Assembly: GCA_038380795.1 (NCBI GenBank) | Contig: CM076260.1 | Location: 35,188,634 to 35,252,633, forward strand | DNA length: 64,000 bases | Origin: Pyrocephalus nanus | Lineage: Eukaryota; Chordata; Aves; Passeriformes; Tyrannidae | Direction: 5' to 3' | Part shown: positions 1 to 14,340 of the stretch, one piece after another | Layout of the letters: the number at the start of each line of letters is the position of its first letter | How positions within the stretch are numbered: position 1 is the first letter of the stretch | Position numbers and translations under genes: made by a program | The notes under the pieces: generated by a model | Databases searched by the model: none | What the model saw: only the letters and a program-made list of their open reading frames with translations | What the model was told of the DNA's origin: nothing

Positions 1-3000
1 CCCACAGGGTGGCCGGGGTGCCTGTGCGGCCGTGCTGGGTGCAGCCACACGGCTCGAGGTAGGGCACGGCGACCATCTGGCAGAACTTACAGCCAGACCC
101 AAATCTGCAAGCGTGCACATTTCATGGGCTTATTTGAAACTTTGCTTAACGCGTCACACATGGAACTGCGCAGGGCTTGGCAGCGGTGGGTTATGTAATA
201 TACAGCCATCCATCTGCCACCCCCGTGAAAAGTGCTTACTCAGATGTCTGCCGGGCAGCGGGTGGAGGCTGCACTACTCGGAGGCTGGCTATTAAAAACA
301 GAGCTATTACTTATTGACAGTGACAACAAACCAGTAAAATCTCTCTGAACCTCCTTTTTCTCTGGCTGCCAAGCCTATTGCCATCAGGGGGAGGAGGGTA
401 CGCCAGGCAGCTGGAGTAATAAAGCCTGTCTAAATGGGTTTCTTTGTACGTCTTTATCTATCAACGGTATTGCTCAAAATGAAAGCAAGGGCCTAGGCAT
501 GTCAGGCCTGCCTGTGACCCGTCACAAAGGGGATCCAAGACAAGGGCTCTCATCTGAGGCTCTGGGCAACCACTCTCCCAAACTGCATGGCCACGTTGAC
601 AAAGCCCATGGCTGGATGGGGCCATTAGCCCTGCACTCTGCTGCTCCTCTCTGCCCCCTGCCTCACCAAACTCCTAACACAAAATGGACAAATATTTATT
701 TGCCTTAGATCCTGTGGCAGGAGTGTTTAGGCCCAGAAGGTGACAGACATGCAAGTTTGTTTTTTAAAACACCAAGGCGTTTACAAAACAAATACAGCTC
801 CTCATCTCAAGCTGAACAGTTTTAAAAAAGGTTGTCATGTCACATTTGCCAGGGCTTTGCGGCAAAAGCAGCTCTGGGGAAAATTGGCAAAATTGTTGTC
901 CCAATAATGGGAACAGCCTAAAGTAAACACAGTTTTTCATCAGCGCTACACCAAGAACTGGAATAATAAATAGAGGTAGGGGGTAGCCCCACACTTCAAA
1001 TAATTTGTGGAATCCAACTTCCACACACTCAGCCCATTTCATATTTGTGCAGTTGCTGACCATAAGGATGGCCATAACCCTTGCTGCGTCTTGGACAAGT
1101 GCCGTGCTAATCACTCCTCACATCATCTCCAGCCTCAGAACTGAGCTCGCTTGACACTGCACAAGTGTACAAACTGTAATGAATTTCCTCAGCTTTCAGG
1201 GCAGCCCCTTCAGTTTGATTGGCAGGTCAGCACAGCAACTGGCTGCCTGGGTGGCAAAGAGGAGCTGATTTCTATACCTTTGGGAGTTACCATTACCAAG
1301 AGAAAGCACAGTCATTTATGATTTTTTTTGTAAAGATAAAATCACAAAAAATACACCAAACTGTGGTTCCATTGAGCAGCACTTTAAAGCTTTATAGTTG
1401 AACATGCACAGCTAAAGAATGAAAAAGTAACACTACTTCAAAAATCAGGCTGTTAAAATTACTAGTATTTTCTCTGAAGATGTCTGATTATTCATTTATT
1501 TTCTGATGTAGAACAGGAGTCACCATTCAGTCTGAAATCATGACTATGATATTAAAAAAAAACCCCAAAACAAAAACCACTACCAACACCAATAACAAAA
1601 AACTAAAACCCACAAGTAATAGTGCTTACTGTAGAAAGAATCAGTGTGTTCAGTAGATTTTCTCCAATTTTCTTATTATTTTCACACTGGATATTGTTTC
1701 ACAAGGATATATGTGAATTTCCTCTCCACTTAACTGCCATCCTTGAAAATACCATAAGCCAAATTAATTTCTCATGAAATTTGTCTTGCTTTGATTGCAG
1801 CCAGAAATAGCTGCTTCGGTATCTTTGGAATCAGTCACTGAGTAACTAAAAGTTATGTTGCAAAATCCACAGGAAGAATTTTTCCAAGTTTTCACTCCAA
1901 GATAATTTCCTTGTTAAGATTTGACAGGGATAATACATTTATTCCCTGCTCTTACTGCCCAGAAAGGTATGCCCAAGAATGGCAAATTTCAAAGATTTCT
2001 TGTAAGGTCATGTCCATATGCATGGAGGTCATCTGTAGTTTTGCAACAGCCCGTACCCCTGTATTCACTGCTGGGTCCAGGCAGTGCCATACATGTTCCC
2101 AAAGCACCAGCTCTGAGAATCTAATATTTCATAGTGAATTTGGGCAGCAAAACCAAGACACACTTCACAAAGAAACTATATAAATTATATTTAAAAGGAA
2201 AAAAAGAAGACATGACAAATGCTGTCCAAGGTGCATCTTTTACTCCTGACCCCACATCTAGCCTGGCTTTTCCTCCTATGTTACTACTATTATGCGCTAA
2301 TGATCTATTTAAACAATGGCAGTAAGTAGCAGCACCTAATAGAAACAAAGAGTTTCAAGCTTTTGGCACATTCCAGAGACAGCTCTCAAAGGTTTGGACA
2401 ATGCAGACACATTTAAACCCACAGCCCAGGCACAGAAAATCCTGGAAGGTAATATTATCTTGCCATGTGTCACTTAGGAACTAAAAATGAATATCTCTAA
2501 GACTTCGATTTCTGGCACTTAGTAGATGGTAAATATTATTGTTATTTTTAAACCAATGTTATCATTGGAAAGACATTAATAATTTGAAAATAAGGTTAGT
2601 GTTGAAAAGAATTCTTTGGTACTGGCTTTTTGTAAACTTTAAATCTGGGTTGACTATTCCTGGACAAGTATTTCAGCTGGAATTTTATTTTCATTTTTCC
2701 TCTATTTATACTGTGATCTATTCCAGTATACACAGTGCAGCATTGACTTTGCCTTGGGATATCATCTACATTTTTTTTTTAAATTTAAAAGATTTCAAAG
2801 AAAGGAAGTTAAAAAGCTCCTACCACAGAAATAAACTAGGCTCATACACCATTCCTTGAGAAATTTATACATAACCCAGTGGCTGCAGCCATCATCTTCA
2901 ACAGAACAGTGGAGAGGGTGTAATAAATGCATGTATTTCTTGGAAGTAAATGGTTTAAAAATCTTATTTTCATTTTTGAAATGACTTTAAGTTACCATAT

Positions 3001-5480
3001 CAAGACTTTATAGAACATTCCTATGCAGCTTTCTAGTCAGTTCTTAGTCCTTTACTTGAGAAGTAGCCGATTCTTGATGAACTACACAAACAACAATAAA
3101 CTACAGAGAAATGAGAACTAATCTGAATACGTTTCACTGGCTTTTATAGAAATTTTGTATTTGTTTTTCACACAATATTCTGTATGAATTATGAACCCCA
3201 GATCTGCATGGTAGAAGTAGATCAGACACCTGCAATTGCTAGAGCAAACAAAATCGAGCAGAATAGAATGTGCTATATATATATACAGGCTTACATATTT
3301 TAGAATGCTTGTATAAGGGATATTAAATGAGATAGACATAGAAATGAATATAGTTCTAAGACCAGTGCATTTAAATAATCAACACCAGTTACCCATCCAA
3401 ATAAAGTTTAGCATATCTTCCTATGAAGTGGGAAAAGAAACAAAGTAAATAAAGATGTAGGGGTAGAGATGACAAATGAAACTTGAAGAAAAAAGTGTAT
3501 TAGATGTTTCTAAATATAAATTAATATAATTTGTTGGCTTTTTTTTTTGCCTTTGATTTCTAAATGGAACCTGGAATAGGAGGGAAAATTGGAAGTACAT
3601 TATTGTATCTTGCAGACCTTAGAGCATAATGTCCTTGAGAGGTGTAAACCGTAATTCTGTTCTTCTCTCCTCTTCCAGATAGCTGGTCCCTGCTAACTGG
3701 AAAGTCTCCAGCTCTGTAAATCTCTTCAGGCCCAAACATGTGGATCAGAAATTAGAAGTCTTCTTGTTAAAACTTCTTGCTTCTTTTCCAAAGTGTCACA
3801 GGTATGCTTTCTGCAATTTATCTAAGCACAGAATAGAAAACATTGTTTGTGTGATCAGATTGCAAGGGAGAACTGGAAAAGATCATTAATAGTCTTCTGT
3901 GTCATGAATACTCAAAGCTGTATCTCAGAAGTTTCATCTATCAATATGTACACTGATAGATTAAATGTTAGAATTTAGTAAAAAGGACTTTTAAAAATAA
4001 ATAAATAAATAAATAAATAGATGTAACTAACTGAGAAAGGGTTTGCATTAGTCTAAAATTTTTGCTGAAGAAAGGAAAGCTTTTAGGTCATTGTTATGAA
4101 AATCCAAAAGGAACTGAATTTGTAAAGTGATTTTTGAAGCAACTTCCCTCAATAAGTGTCACTAACCCGAGTCTGGAACTGTGTAAAGGGCACACTGAAA
4201 ATTAATATGTAGTTGCCATGATGCTGAGAAGAAGGAAAAATTACTACTAAGAAGGCAGTGACCCCTTTTTCGTCCAACCTTAAGGAGATGGCAGCAGATA
4301 AACTCTGATGAAGTGTCACAGGCATGAAATCATGCACCAAGAATCTTCAGTGGAGTGGCCACTTTCCCAATGTCTGAAATGTGAAAGGAGGAATTTGGGC
4401 AGCAGGAGTCACATCTGCTGTGTACCGTTAGCAGTCCCCTCAGCCTGCTTGGCAACCTCAAAAGTGCATTGCTCCTAACAACCTTTTTCCAATACTGACT
4501 TACAATAACATACTTGGCTTGCATCAGGCCTATAATGTGCTGGGTACATTCTAAAAATAGGACCACATGGGCCTTGCTACAAGCAGCGCAATATCTAAGA
4601 TGTCAACCACTAGATTGAGGGAGGGGAGGAGGGATAAAACCTTTTAAAAAATAGTATCAGCTACTTTGGCATGTTATCTAACCACTATTATCTGGGAATT
4701 TCTTGCTCAGAGGCGTGTTCAGTGTGAGAGAGAGACAAGCTCCAAGCACCCAGAGGGCAGCACAATCATAGTTTGAACAGCTGCACAATCTACTGCAAGC
4801 AGCAATTCATCCTGACATCTCACACAGACAGAAGTGATTTTATGGGAGGTCCCTGAAGAGTTGCATTGTCTTTCCTTCCTGCTCCAGCCTGGCCAGAGAT
4901 ACTCAAGCAGCACCCACATATGGCCAGCAATGTGCATAGACCCTTGCTGGGTGGGAGACTTTGGGTTGATTTCTCCCCTCTCCCTCAATGATATATGAAC
5001 TGCAGCCACAGTCCAACAGATTACGGTCCAAAATCTCCATTCCTGTCATTCAGAAGCTGTTCACATTCATACAGCACCTTCCTATTTGTGATTAAGATGC
5101 TTTCCTGGGAAATGGAAATTTGAGCTCATGAAGACTGAATAGGGCACTTATAGCTCCCATTCAATTTTCTACTTCATGGTCAAGGGCTGTGATACTTGAA
5201 TACCACCAAAAGATAGGCAGGACTGGCAAATGCTGCCTGTTTTTTCAGGTACTGGATTTGGGGAACTATACAGATGGCCATAGGTGACTTCTTGCAGCCC
5301 ACAGCCAGATGTCTACTTATTCAAGGGAGGGACTTGTAACCACTGAGCATTGCAATCTCTCTCTGCCCCTGGACAGTGCTGGAAATTTCTGTACTGGACT
5401 ACAGAGACTGGATTCCTCTCTAAAGTCTAATACCTAATTCGTAACCACCTAAATATTTTATCACTTCTAGCTCTTCAGTA
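1..5480. other. Intergenic, no gene recognised
   Basis: AT-rich noncoding DNA. Short open frames on both strands lack domain signatures or codon-like structure. It contains an A/C-rich tract (1553-1615), an AAAT microsatellite (~3993-4019) and no recognised transposon up to the CR1 at 5481. Confidence 0.6.
3993..4019. repeat. (AAAT)n microsatellite
   Basis: About six tandem AAAT/ATAA units. Confidence 0.9.
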
Positions 5481-5610
5481 GAATCATAGAATCATAGAAT
5501 GGTTTGAGTCTGAAGGGACCTTTCAAGGTCATGTAGTCCAACCCTCCTCCAATGAACAGGAATATCTTCAACTAGACCAGGTTGCTCAGTGCCCCATCCA
5601 CTCCAACACA
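5481..5610 (-). mobile_element. CR1 LINE, short 3'-end fragment
   Basis: The plus strand starts with two GAATCATA-type repeats, then ATGGTTTGAGTCTGAAGGGA and the CR1 3' region (gtccaaccctcctcc, then the actagaccaggttgctcag motif). This is the reverse complement of the avian CR1 3' terminus, so the element is on the minus strand with its 3' end at 5481. It is 5' truncated to about 130 nt, as is usual for CR1. Confidence 0.88.
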
Positions 5611-7765
5611 ACAGAAGCCTTTAGGATTGACTGAAGTAATTGGAAAGTGTATGCACGTGTTGCGAGAAAAATTTCATTCTATTTATCCCTCAAACGTATT
5701 GAGGAATTCCTCTTTTCTTGTCCTATTCAGAAGGATTTACTGCTTTTCTTTAGCAAACTCTACCTTCTAGACTATGTCTCTCAAATGCTGTTCCTAACAG
5801 TGTCTTGGATTGGAAGATACCAGTGTGCCTGTAAGAAGTGCCCAGTGCTGACTCTTGCGGTGTGACTTGCTGTGCAACACTCAGGTTGGGTACCTGGAAC
5901 CACATAATGAAGTGCTTGCTCCTGCCAGGGCTTTTAAGCATCAGTCAAGTTTCATAGGCATGGATGACATCGTTCAAAGCAGAAAATTTTAGAACTGCAT
6001 GCATGATGTAGTCAGTTTCATACCATAATTCTGAATATATCCATCTAACTAACTTTTCTTCAGATCTCTCTTGATGGACAAATCTTATTCTATGAAGTAA
6101 ATCTTACTCCACTGTTTTTAAGGCTAGCCATTTTTAGTTTGAAGCATATGGAGAACATTTTGAGGTTTTTAAGTGTTACTTTTTTAAAGAGCACCATAAG
6201 AAAATCTCTTTTGGCCAAGACTACATGGAAATGATCTGTGGATAGCTAGAATTGTTTTTGTTGTTACTATTACAATTATTACTGAAAATCTGAGCAAATA
6301 AAAAGAAAATTAAAATAGGGCTATGCTTAGTATTTTGCAGTGGATTCTGGAGAAAGCTATCATATACTATACCATGGCTTTTCAAATTTCTGGAGTCCTC
6401 TTGTCGTCAGAAACAGCAAATGCACTCAAAGTATAAAACTTCATATTTTTAAGGAGAAGGATTAATAGGACTAAAAAAATGATGCCTCATAAATATGCCA
6501 GTGGATGATTTCTGTCAGTCTCCAAGTATGTTGGGTTTTATTGCTTGACTGGTAGCATGAATGACAATGAAATGCATTGTGAATTTATGACCTATAGATT
6601 TAGCTGATAGACGTGTCTGAGTAATTTTTTTCTTACCCTTTCCTAGGTTTCCATCCTCCTGGGTGTGGGTGTTAAATGTTTCAGATGTTATGACATTTTA
6701 CACAGGCTGGTTGTTAATGAGTTTTAGGAGTTGTGAAGCTCAACAGTGTTGTATTCCTAGGTTCTCTTAAAAGCCTCAGCTATCTCCTACACCCAGTGAT
6801 GTTGTGGTAGGGACTCGAAGGAAAACAATATGAGTTCTGATGTGTGCTACTTAGAAAGAGCATATCCATACAAGCATATTAATGCAAATTCTATGTGTGG
6901 GCCTGCCAAAAAATGTGTTCCATCCAAAACATTTAAATACAGTCCACCTCTCTGAAGAGGCATCGTTTTAATCAAATATATACTTGGAGCACTGCTCACT
7001 AAGAATTTATACTCTTCTTCTCAGTGTTTATATTAATATGAAACAGATAGTCAAGTTTTAATAAAAAGGCAGTGATCTTCTGTTAATGGATTAAACACAG
7101 GACATTTGAATTTTGGTGCTGCATCCAAGAGCATAGGTGGCCTAAGTGCTTTTGTCCTATTTCAATGTCTAGTTATAACACCATATAGACAGAAAAATAC
7201 ATTTCTGTCTATACATAAAACAGCTGGTGTTCACAGAGGGGGTCAGGAGGAGGTAAAGAGTTTGTTAACTTCTGTGCAGCACTCTTCATAGCACCTGTCT
7301 AGGAATATGTCAACTTCTTGGAGAGGACAGTTTGTCACGACTTTAAGGAGGTCTGAAGGTTTCATGGTAAGGCAAAATATAATGTGATTCTTGTGTTTAT
7401 GAAATTCGTATTTTGATTCATACAAAACCAATCAACTGTGTATTTGAATGTCCCTACTTTGCCAGTACAGAAGAGGTGATGTGATTTAATTATTTAGTGC
7501 TTTTAGCATCCTAATTTGTCCGTCAGTTTGGTTTGCTGACTAAAGCAACCGCATGGCTCAAGTGCAGTAGAAGACTGAAATGTGGAAAAAGCTTGGGATG
7601 AATATGATGAATGGGGCTTACCTCTGTCTTCATGTTAGGATCTGTGTAGATTTAAGAGTTTTTCCAAAATCTGCTGTAAGAGTTTCAAGAGAAGGCTTCT
7701 GTTGAGTAAGTTCTGCTGAACTTACTCGTTTTTATTTAGCACTGGAAAACTTCATTAGATAAAGG

Positions 7766-7783
7766 AAAAAAAAAAAAAAAAAA
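7766..7783. repeat. Poly-A run (18 nt)
   Basis: Homopolymer with no recognisable retrogene or SINE body on either side. Confidence 0.9.
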
Positions 7784-8240
7784 CAACTAAGAAGAGGTGT
7801 CAGAGAAGAACCTAGGCTGCTGGCTGCTCTGTGGATTTGCTAATTGCACATTTACCCCTGCATATCTTATCTTGTCTTCTATCTGTATTCATCTTGAGTT
7901 TAGGTGCAAGTGCACTGCCCTGCCACTTCAGAATCTGCCCAATTAAAGGACAAACTCCAAAGTCTTTCTTCTTATGATTTGAGAAGCTTACTTTCTCCCT
8001 CCCAACTTTTTCAGGCCTAGGACAAACTGGAAAAAAAAATGCATGGACCTGCCAGCTGAGCTGACACAAATGCACCACCATCCATCACAGGGTTGTTGGG
8101 GAAAGCTTAGCTCCCTGCTGATGCACAAGAAAGCCCATATTGTTTAACAGTTTAAATAGCTGTTTAATACATTCAAGCTTGGTTTTACTGTTTTTGTTGG
8201 GATCTGTTTGTTCGTTTTCAAGAAAGTTAGGACTAACTTT

Positions 8241-8271
8241 CAGAAGAGTGAACTTTTCAGAAGAGTGAACT
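8241..8271. repeat. Small tandem duplication, 17-nt unit
   Basis: CAGAAGAGTGAACTTTT is followed directly by CAGAAGAGTGAACT, a recent-looking local duplication. Confidence 0.85.
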
Positions 8272-9679
8272 CGAACTTTGTAAAAAGCTGCAGACAAACT
8301 CATCAGGACTGAATTGGGACCGTGTTTGGAAGAACGTTCAGGCAGTTTTCCTTGTCCATGGGATCATGCTGTACTTTGAAAACAATTCTTTGCATGCATA
8401 TGAAAACATATTTATGTGTATCAAAGGGGTTTATGACATAAGGCAAACTGAAACACTAGAAATGGGAACCTGATGGCAGTTCCTGCCTATATTTCTTCTT
8501 GAAAAGCTGAAAAATTGGCAAATGAACTAAAACCACGCTTAGACAGTAATGAGGGAACTATACCAAATAATTACATGTGAAAATGATTCCCTGGTCATGC
8601 AGTGTGTACACACAATGAAAGCTGGGATTTATGTATATACATAGCCATTATAAGACAACACTGTAAGTGCTGTGGAATCACAATGGTGGTTATTAAACAA
8701 TTTGAATTTCTGGTAGAAAAAGGCAAACTAGTGCAACTATATTGTATAACATTTTAGGGTATGAGCTGGTTGCATAAGGAAGATAAAAACTGAATGGCAT
8801 ATGGGACAAATCAACATATTCACATAGCTAACTGTAAATTGCAGATTTTTATGATTTGACCTTTAATTCTTATGAAGTAAAACTGATTCTCAGAATAGAT
8901 CCCTACCCAGCAGCTCTTTTAGCAAATGAGCCCACAAAAAAAAGAGATGAAAATAAGTTTAGGCTGGTTTAATTGTTTCCCTTTGTTCACTAGCAGATGC
9001 TCACAAAGGGCTCCCGGCCCTATCCGTCCTCTGATGAGTGGTGCTTTCAGGCCAGTCTGAGCTGCTTTTCTCCTCTTCATCAATAGATGTCAATAGCAAG
9101 CTTCCTACTCCCAGAGACTTCAGCCATTTCAGGGCTTGCACCACAACAGTAAGGAGGAAATAGTGACTCCCTTCCCAGCAGTTCTACTGTTGTGTACTTT
9201 CAGTTTGTCCTTAGAAGCTCGTTCCTAATATGACTAGGCGTAGTTCTGTATTTCATGCTTTGAGACTCTGAAGTTCACCCAATGGTCAGCTTCAGTCATC
9301 TCATGACACATAGAACCCCAAAATTTGATGCAGATTCAGTGAATTCAATATTTTGCAGATTTGCAGGAACATGACTCAGTCTCCTCTTCATCTTGATGAG
9401 CTCTAAAGAAAGCACAAGCAAAGAAGCTCAGCAGGGCACATGTCTATATCTTTTTCTGTTTCTCCTCTCTTTCTTTGGTTTTGGTTTTTGATTTCCACAC
9501 ATGAAAAGTTCTGTCCAAGGATGGCAATTACATGCAAAATAACCTGCTGGAAACAAATTACTACATTCTCCAGTCATGTACACTGAATGTGAATGAAATG
9601 TAAATGTATTTTCCTTATCCATTAGTGTAAAAGTACAGAGAATCAGAACCTGGTGGTGTTACTCCTAGTATTCTCTGAA

Positions 9680-9756
9680 TTTCCTTCCCTCCCTTTCTTC
9701 CTTCCCTTCCTTCCTCCCTTCTTCTCTTTCTCCCTTCCTTCCTTCCTTCCTTCTTT
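9680..9756. repeat. CCTT-rich pyrimidine microsatellite
   Basis: About 75 nt of almost pure C/T on the plus strand with imperfect CCTT units, ending in four perfect copies. Confidence 0.9.
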
Positions 9757-11616
9757 ATGCTGAAAGATAGCAATTCACAAGTGATACTGAGAATGACAAA
9801 CTCAAAGAAACCGTCTGGTACCAAACTGCATGTGAACCTGCTGGATGACTTGCTTTGCCACTTTCCTCTCATTCCCAGCTAAAAATAAATAACTAAGAAG
9901 GTGGTGGTAGCAGCAGCCAAGAGAGCAGAAATGGCAGTGCACTGTCTCTCTTATATCAGCCAGGGATTTGGATTGCAAGGACAGGTGCCTGCCAGCTAAG
10001 TGCACTGCCTGCATTTTCCTGCCATTCACCTGCCCAAAGAGCAGATCACAAATCATGCCAGTTGTTCACAGAGGCACCAGCAAATGTCAGCATGCTATAA
10101 GTGCAACAGCCAGCAGCCCTGCTGAAGCTAGCACATAGCTGTGATGGCAGGAAGCCTGTGTCATAATCTTCTTCTGAACAGTTTATTTTTTGTTATTATT
10201 TTTGGGATGGTAAGTGGAAGAATAAACTTCTAGGAGTTATGGAGGATTCAATTACTGATAAATGCTGAAATAAAAAGGGGTTAATGTCTGGTAATCCAAG
10301 GAGCTCCCATCAGAAAAGCTCTGTGGCACCTCCAAGTGATCTTTTCAGATAAATTTGCTCTAAACGTTTATTTTTTCAAGGCAAGAATTTTGCAATATAT
10401 TCCTAGTTTCCCTATCTTCAAGACTTCTTTAAGAGAGGCAAGGAGAACAGATATCTAAAACCAGTTGTGATGGTTTATTCTAACCAGATATTCTTCAGTG
10501 TAGAACAGATCACATCTCAGTAAATTCCCCTTGCACAGATTACCAAATGAGACAGACAGAATTTAGGACCCTGTATAAGTCACTATACTCTCCCATTTGA
10601 TATCAAAATGCAAAATTTGAAATTATTGTCATTGTAAATCCATTACATATTAGTCCCTGGTGTTGCTATGTGGCAGTTGGAATGTAAGAACACGCTTCAG
10701 GACATGCTGTTGGTAAAATAAGGAAAAGCCCTCAAGGAGAACAGGCTCAGACTTGTTACAAATCCCATCTCATCTGCTTGACTGTCTTATGGAGACCCTG
10801 CAGGAAGGGTGATCAAGGCTCCCATTTCCTATGCCTTCAGGAAGTTCATAATTTCAGTTTGATTAAGCTGATGTCTGGGTGTGCACAGAAGGTTGCCCTT
10901 GTGGTGTCTGAAAAAGAGCAGATCAGGTACTGACAAGCTGAGCTGTTCTCTGAAACAGAAAAGCCTTGGCACCAAGATGGAGTTTCTTATTTGGAACATG
11001 AATTCTGGCCTGAGGACTAGTACTCAAGCTACTACCAAGGGTTTTTGAAAGCATGGGCTTCAAGATTGCTGTTCATACTGCCTGAGACCCCTGAACACCA
11101 GCTCAAAGTGACCCCTTCCCAAAAATCCCTTTTAATAGCTTATTCTGCAGTGCCAATTCTTAGTCATAAGTGTGATTCTCTTTAGGAATCCTACCTTTCT
11201 TTTCCTATAAAAGGAACATCAGTGATACAGGACTTTCCTGATTGAATTCTTGCTTGGAACTCAAAAGACGACATAGAATCAAACTTGTGTTCTATCTAAA
11301 TATCTAGCCTTTGATTAAAATTTCCTGGAAGAAAACCTTTATCACATCAGCTATTTCAATGGTCGATGAGGTTTGTGTTTTCACAATTGTTTTTCTTGAG
11401 CTTGCAGTCTTTGAAGAATTTTGAATATTTGTATCTTTCTCTTATCAGAGATACGTTCTAAGTAAATCATAATTAAGTAAACCTGTAAATTCTTTCTGAC
11501 AAGCTAGAGAGACAGAGCTGTAGGGAAATCTGAGTTAACACATTTTCTATAACTTAAATAATTATTGTTAGAACAGAGAAGGAAGCAGTTACTGGTGGTA
11601 GAGTATTTCTTTTCCT

Positions 11617-11634
11617 TCTCTCTCTCTCTCTCTT
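11617..11634. repeat. (TC)n microsatellite
   Basis: About nine TC dinucleotides. Confidence 0.85.
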
Positions 11635-13279
11635 TCTGTCTTATACTGAAAGATACTAAGATCTTCAAATTACTTTCTCATTTTAAGACAGAAGGAAAAA
11701 TCAAAATAACTTGTTTTTTCTCTAAGCATCAATCCAAAGAAAATGGTATTGGAATTTTTTTTTTTTTTTTGCTACAACAAAAAGCCTTTGCAGCTGAAAA
11801 AATAGTAAGTACAAATGTCTGCCATTGATGACAGCAAAATTACAACTGGGAGAGCAGAGCTTCATAAACCAGGATTTCCTAAAAACTTTTGAGTTTTTCT
11901 GTGATTGACAGCACAGTTAGGAATGCTGGAAACAGATTCTGCTGCAGCAGGCAGCTTTGACTAGGAAAAGCTCAAGTACAGGCGTCACAGTGGCACAAGA
12001 CTGAGTTACTTTTTAAAATTTCCATCCCTAATGATAGTTTCTGCCATTTGAGTTCTATCTTTCACTTCTGTTTCACATCACACTATTCTTTTGCAGGCAC
12101 TTTGGCTAACAGGCATCCCCTGACTTGAAGATGTTCCACAGGGATGCATTCTGTCTGCCTGCCAGCCGAGAACTCCTTATCATCACAGCCTGTCAAAAAT
12201 CCCCTTGTGTTTAGCAACAGTTGCTCTTGCTGCTCTTCCTTCTGGTTGGTAGCATTATTATCTCTTCTGCAAGAACAGTATTCACGTCTGTCATTTCAAC
12301 GACTCTGAATTTCTTATTTTTGTCAGGATTGATGGCAGTGATGCTATTCCTGTTTGTTGTACAATCTCTAAGACTGACATAATGAGTCATTCCTTTGTGC
12401 TCTGTGATTGCCAGGTCAAGTTCTTTTCATAGAGGGGGAGGCTTGTAGAGAGACTGGATAAGGAATATTGCCCGACTAATGCCTCAATGTAGCTTTCTAC
12501 AATGTGACTAAACCCTGCATTGCAAAAGTTTGACATATGAGTTTATTTTACTAAAAAACAGCAAATGGAAAGAAACAGAAGTTTTTATAATGGCCCACGG
12601 ATATATTCCTGTGGCTTTTCCAAAGACAGGATTAAAATCACTGCAGTGATTTGATGGAGAAGAGAAATATAAAGATGAGTTTATTGAGCATGGAGGGAAG
12701 GATTCACACTAGTCACCTTTGGTTTTCCATGTAAAATCGGAATGGCCAAGGAAACTTTTGTGACCATCAAACTCCTTTCTGATTGCAAACGATTATTCCA
12801 CTAGAGTTAAACAAGAATTTACCAGAAACACTTGGGGTTTTATTGGTCTGGGGAGCTAGGAAGCATTTTTACTTTTCCTAATTAAAGGTTCATTTGTCCA
12901 CTGAAGGGTGAACAAGCTAACACAGATCTTGAGTCACAAATAAAAGAATTAAGTGTAGTTTGGCTGAACCACACCAGAGGTCCTGTCTCCAAGAATGTCA
13001 GTAGCAGATTTCTAGGGAAGGCAGCAAGAACAGGACAGGTCAAAAATTTCCTCAAAATACAACCTCAGTAACCAGTTACTTGGAGTTTAGGGAGTATTCT
13101 AGTCTGGAACTGCTCTTTTTTTGGTTTTTTTTTGATATCTCTAGTAGAGATTTATTTTCTTTTTTGTCTAGGTTTTTCAACCCAAGTAACAATTAGCATC
13201 CAAATTATTCAGTTGCAAAGTGTTCCACAGCTTACCATCAATTTATAGAGGAAATATCCGTTTTTCTTTCACACTTGCC

Positions 13280-14340
13280 ACCCATTAGTTCCATATAAGG
13301 TCTCATTGTTTTAACTGGCTTTGTGTTGGAAGGGACAGTGGGTATCTATTTCCTATTTGTCTTCTATAGGAGAAACAATTTTAGAGAGCAGTACTGTATC
13401 TTTTGTCAGTTGTTTCATGCTCTTCTCAGTCACTCCTTACAGAAGCTGTGCCCTACTTCGACAGCTCTCCTTCACTAGACCTTTTTCCAACTCTGTTACA
13501 TCCTTGTGAAGGCAAAGAGGCTGGAACTGCATGCACTGCTCCACACACCACCACCACAGGCTCTATGCTGGCATAATCATAAGTACTTTTTGTCCTCTGT
13601 TTCCTACCAGTTCCTAACTTCTGATTTATTTTCTTCACTGCTTCTGCACATTGAGATGGTGTCTCCATGGAAGTGTGTATTGTAGCGCAAAGATCGCATT
13701 TCTGAAAGACAGTGGGAACAGACCTTGAGGCCCACCACCAAATAGGTAAAACTAGAATTGCTTTTTCTTTTACACCTTATTTCACATTTACTGACATCAA
13801 GTATCTTCTATTCACTCAGTTGCTTTATCTTGTCAGGTCCTTCTTCGACTGTGAAGAGGCCCTTGTCCTTACCACCCTAAATAACTTACTATCATCAGTG
13901 TACCTTGTCACCTCATTATTCACTCCTTTTTCAATATCACTTACAAACATGTTGAACAGCACAGGCCAGAACACAGATCCTGCAGGATTTCACTCTTGAC
14001 TTCCCTCCACCTTTCGTTCCTAACCTTTTCTTTCCTATCTTTTAGTCAGATAGAGTCATGTCAGAGTTTTGGTTCTCATCCCATGGCAGCTTAGTTTCTC
14101 TAGCAGGCATTGGCGAGGAAACCTTGCTGAAAGCTTTCTGGATTTTCAAGAAGGACAAAACAGCTGAACCTTCCTGATCTGCGTGCCTCAAAGAACTAAT
14201 ATGAAAGCTTGTATCTGTAATCACTGAATATGAGTGATTACTGAACAGAATCTGAGATATCTTTTTAAAACTGAGACCACTTTACACATCATTCTCCTTC
14301 CAGTGATCAGCTCTGCCATTTCTTCTGTGTCTACTTAGCT
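13280..14340 (-). mobile_element. Ancient, highly diverged CR1/L3-type LINE fragment
   Basis: On the plus strand a chain of segments is colinear with amniote CR1 ORF2 in reverse complement: gaactgcatgcactg (~13525), cattgagatggtgtctcca (~13650), atcatcagtgtaccttgtca (~13890) and acatgttgaacagcacaggc (~13947). They are followed by ccttgctgaaagctttctgg (~14122) and the tttttaaaactgagaccac motif (~14262). The reading frames are destroyed. Divergence is far higher than in the other CR1 copies, pointing to an old insertion predating the avian CR1 bursts. Ends are approximate. Confidence 0.75.

Larger units (their letters stand above)
5611..13279. other. Intergenic, no gene recognised
   Basis: AT-rich and repeat-poor. 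It contains poly-A at 7766-7783, a 17-nt tandem duplication at ~8241-8271, a CCTT-rich tract at ~9680-9756 and a (TC)n run at ~11617-11634. No coding sequence is supported. Confidence 0.6.
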
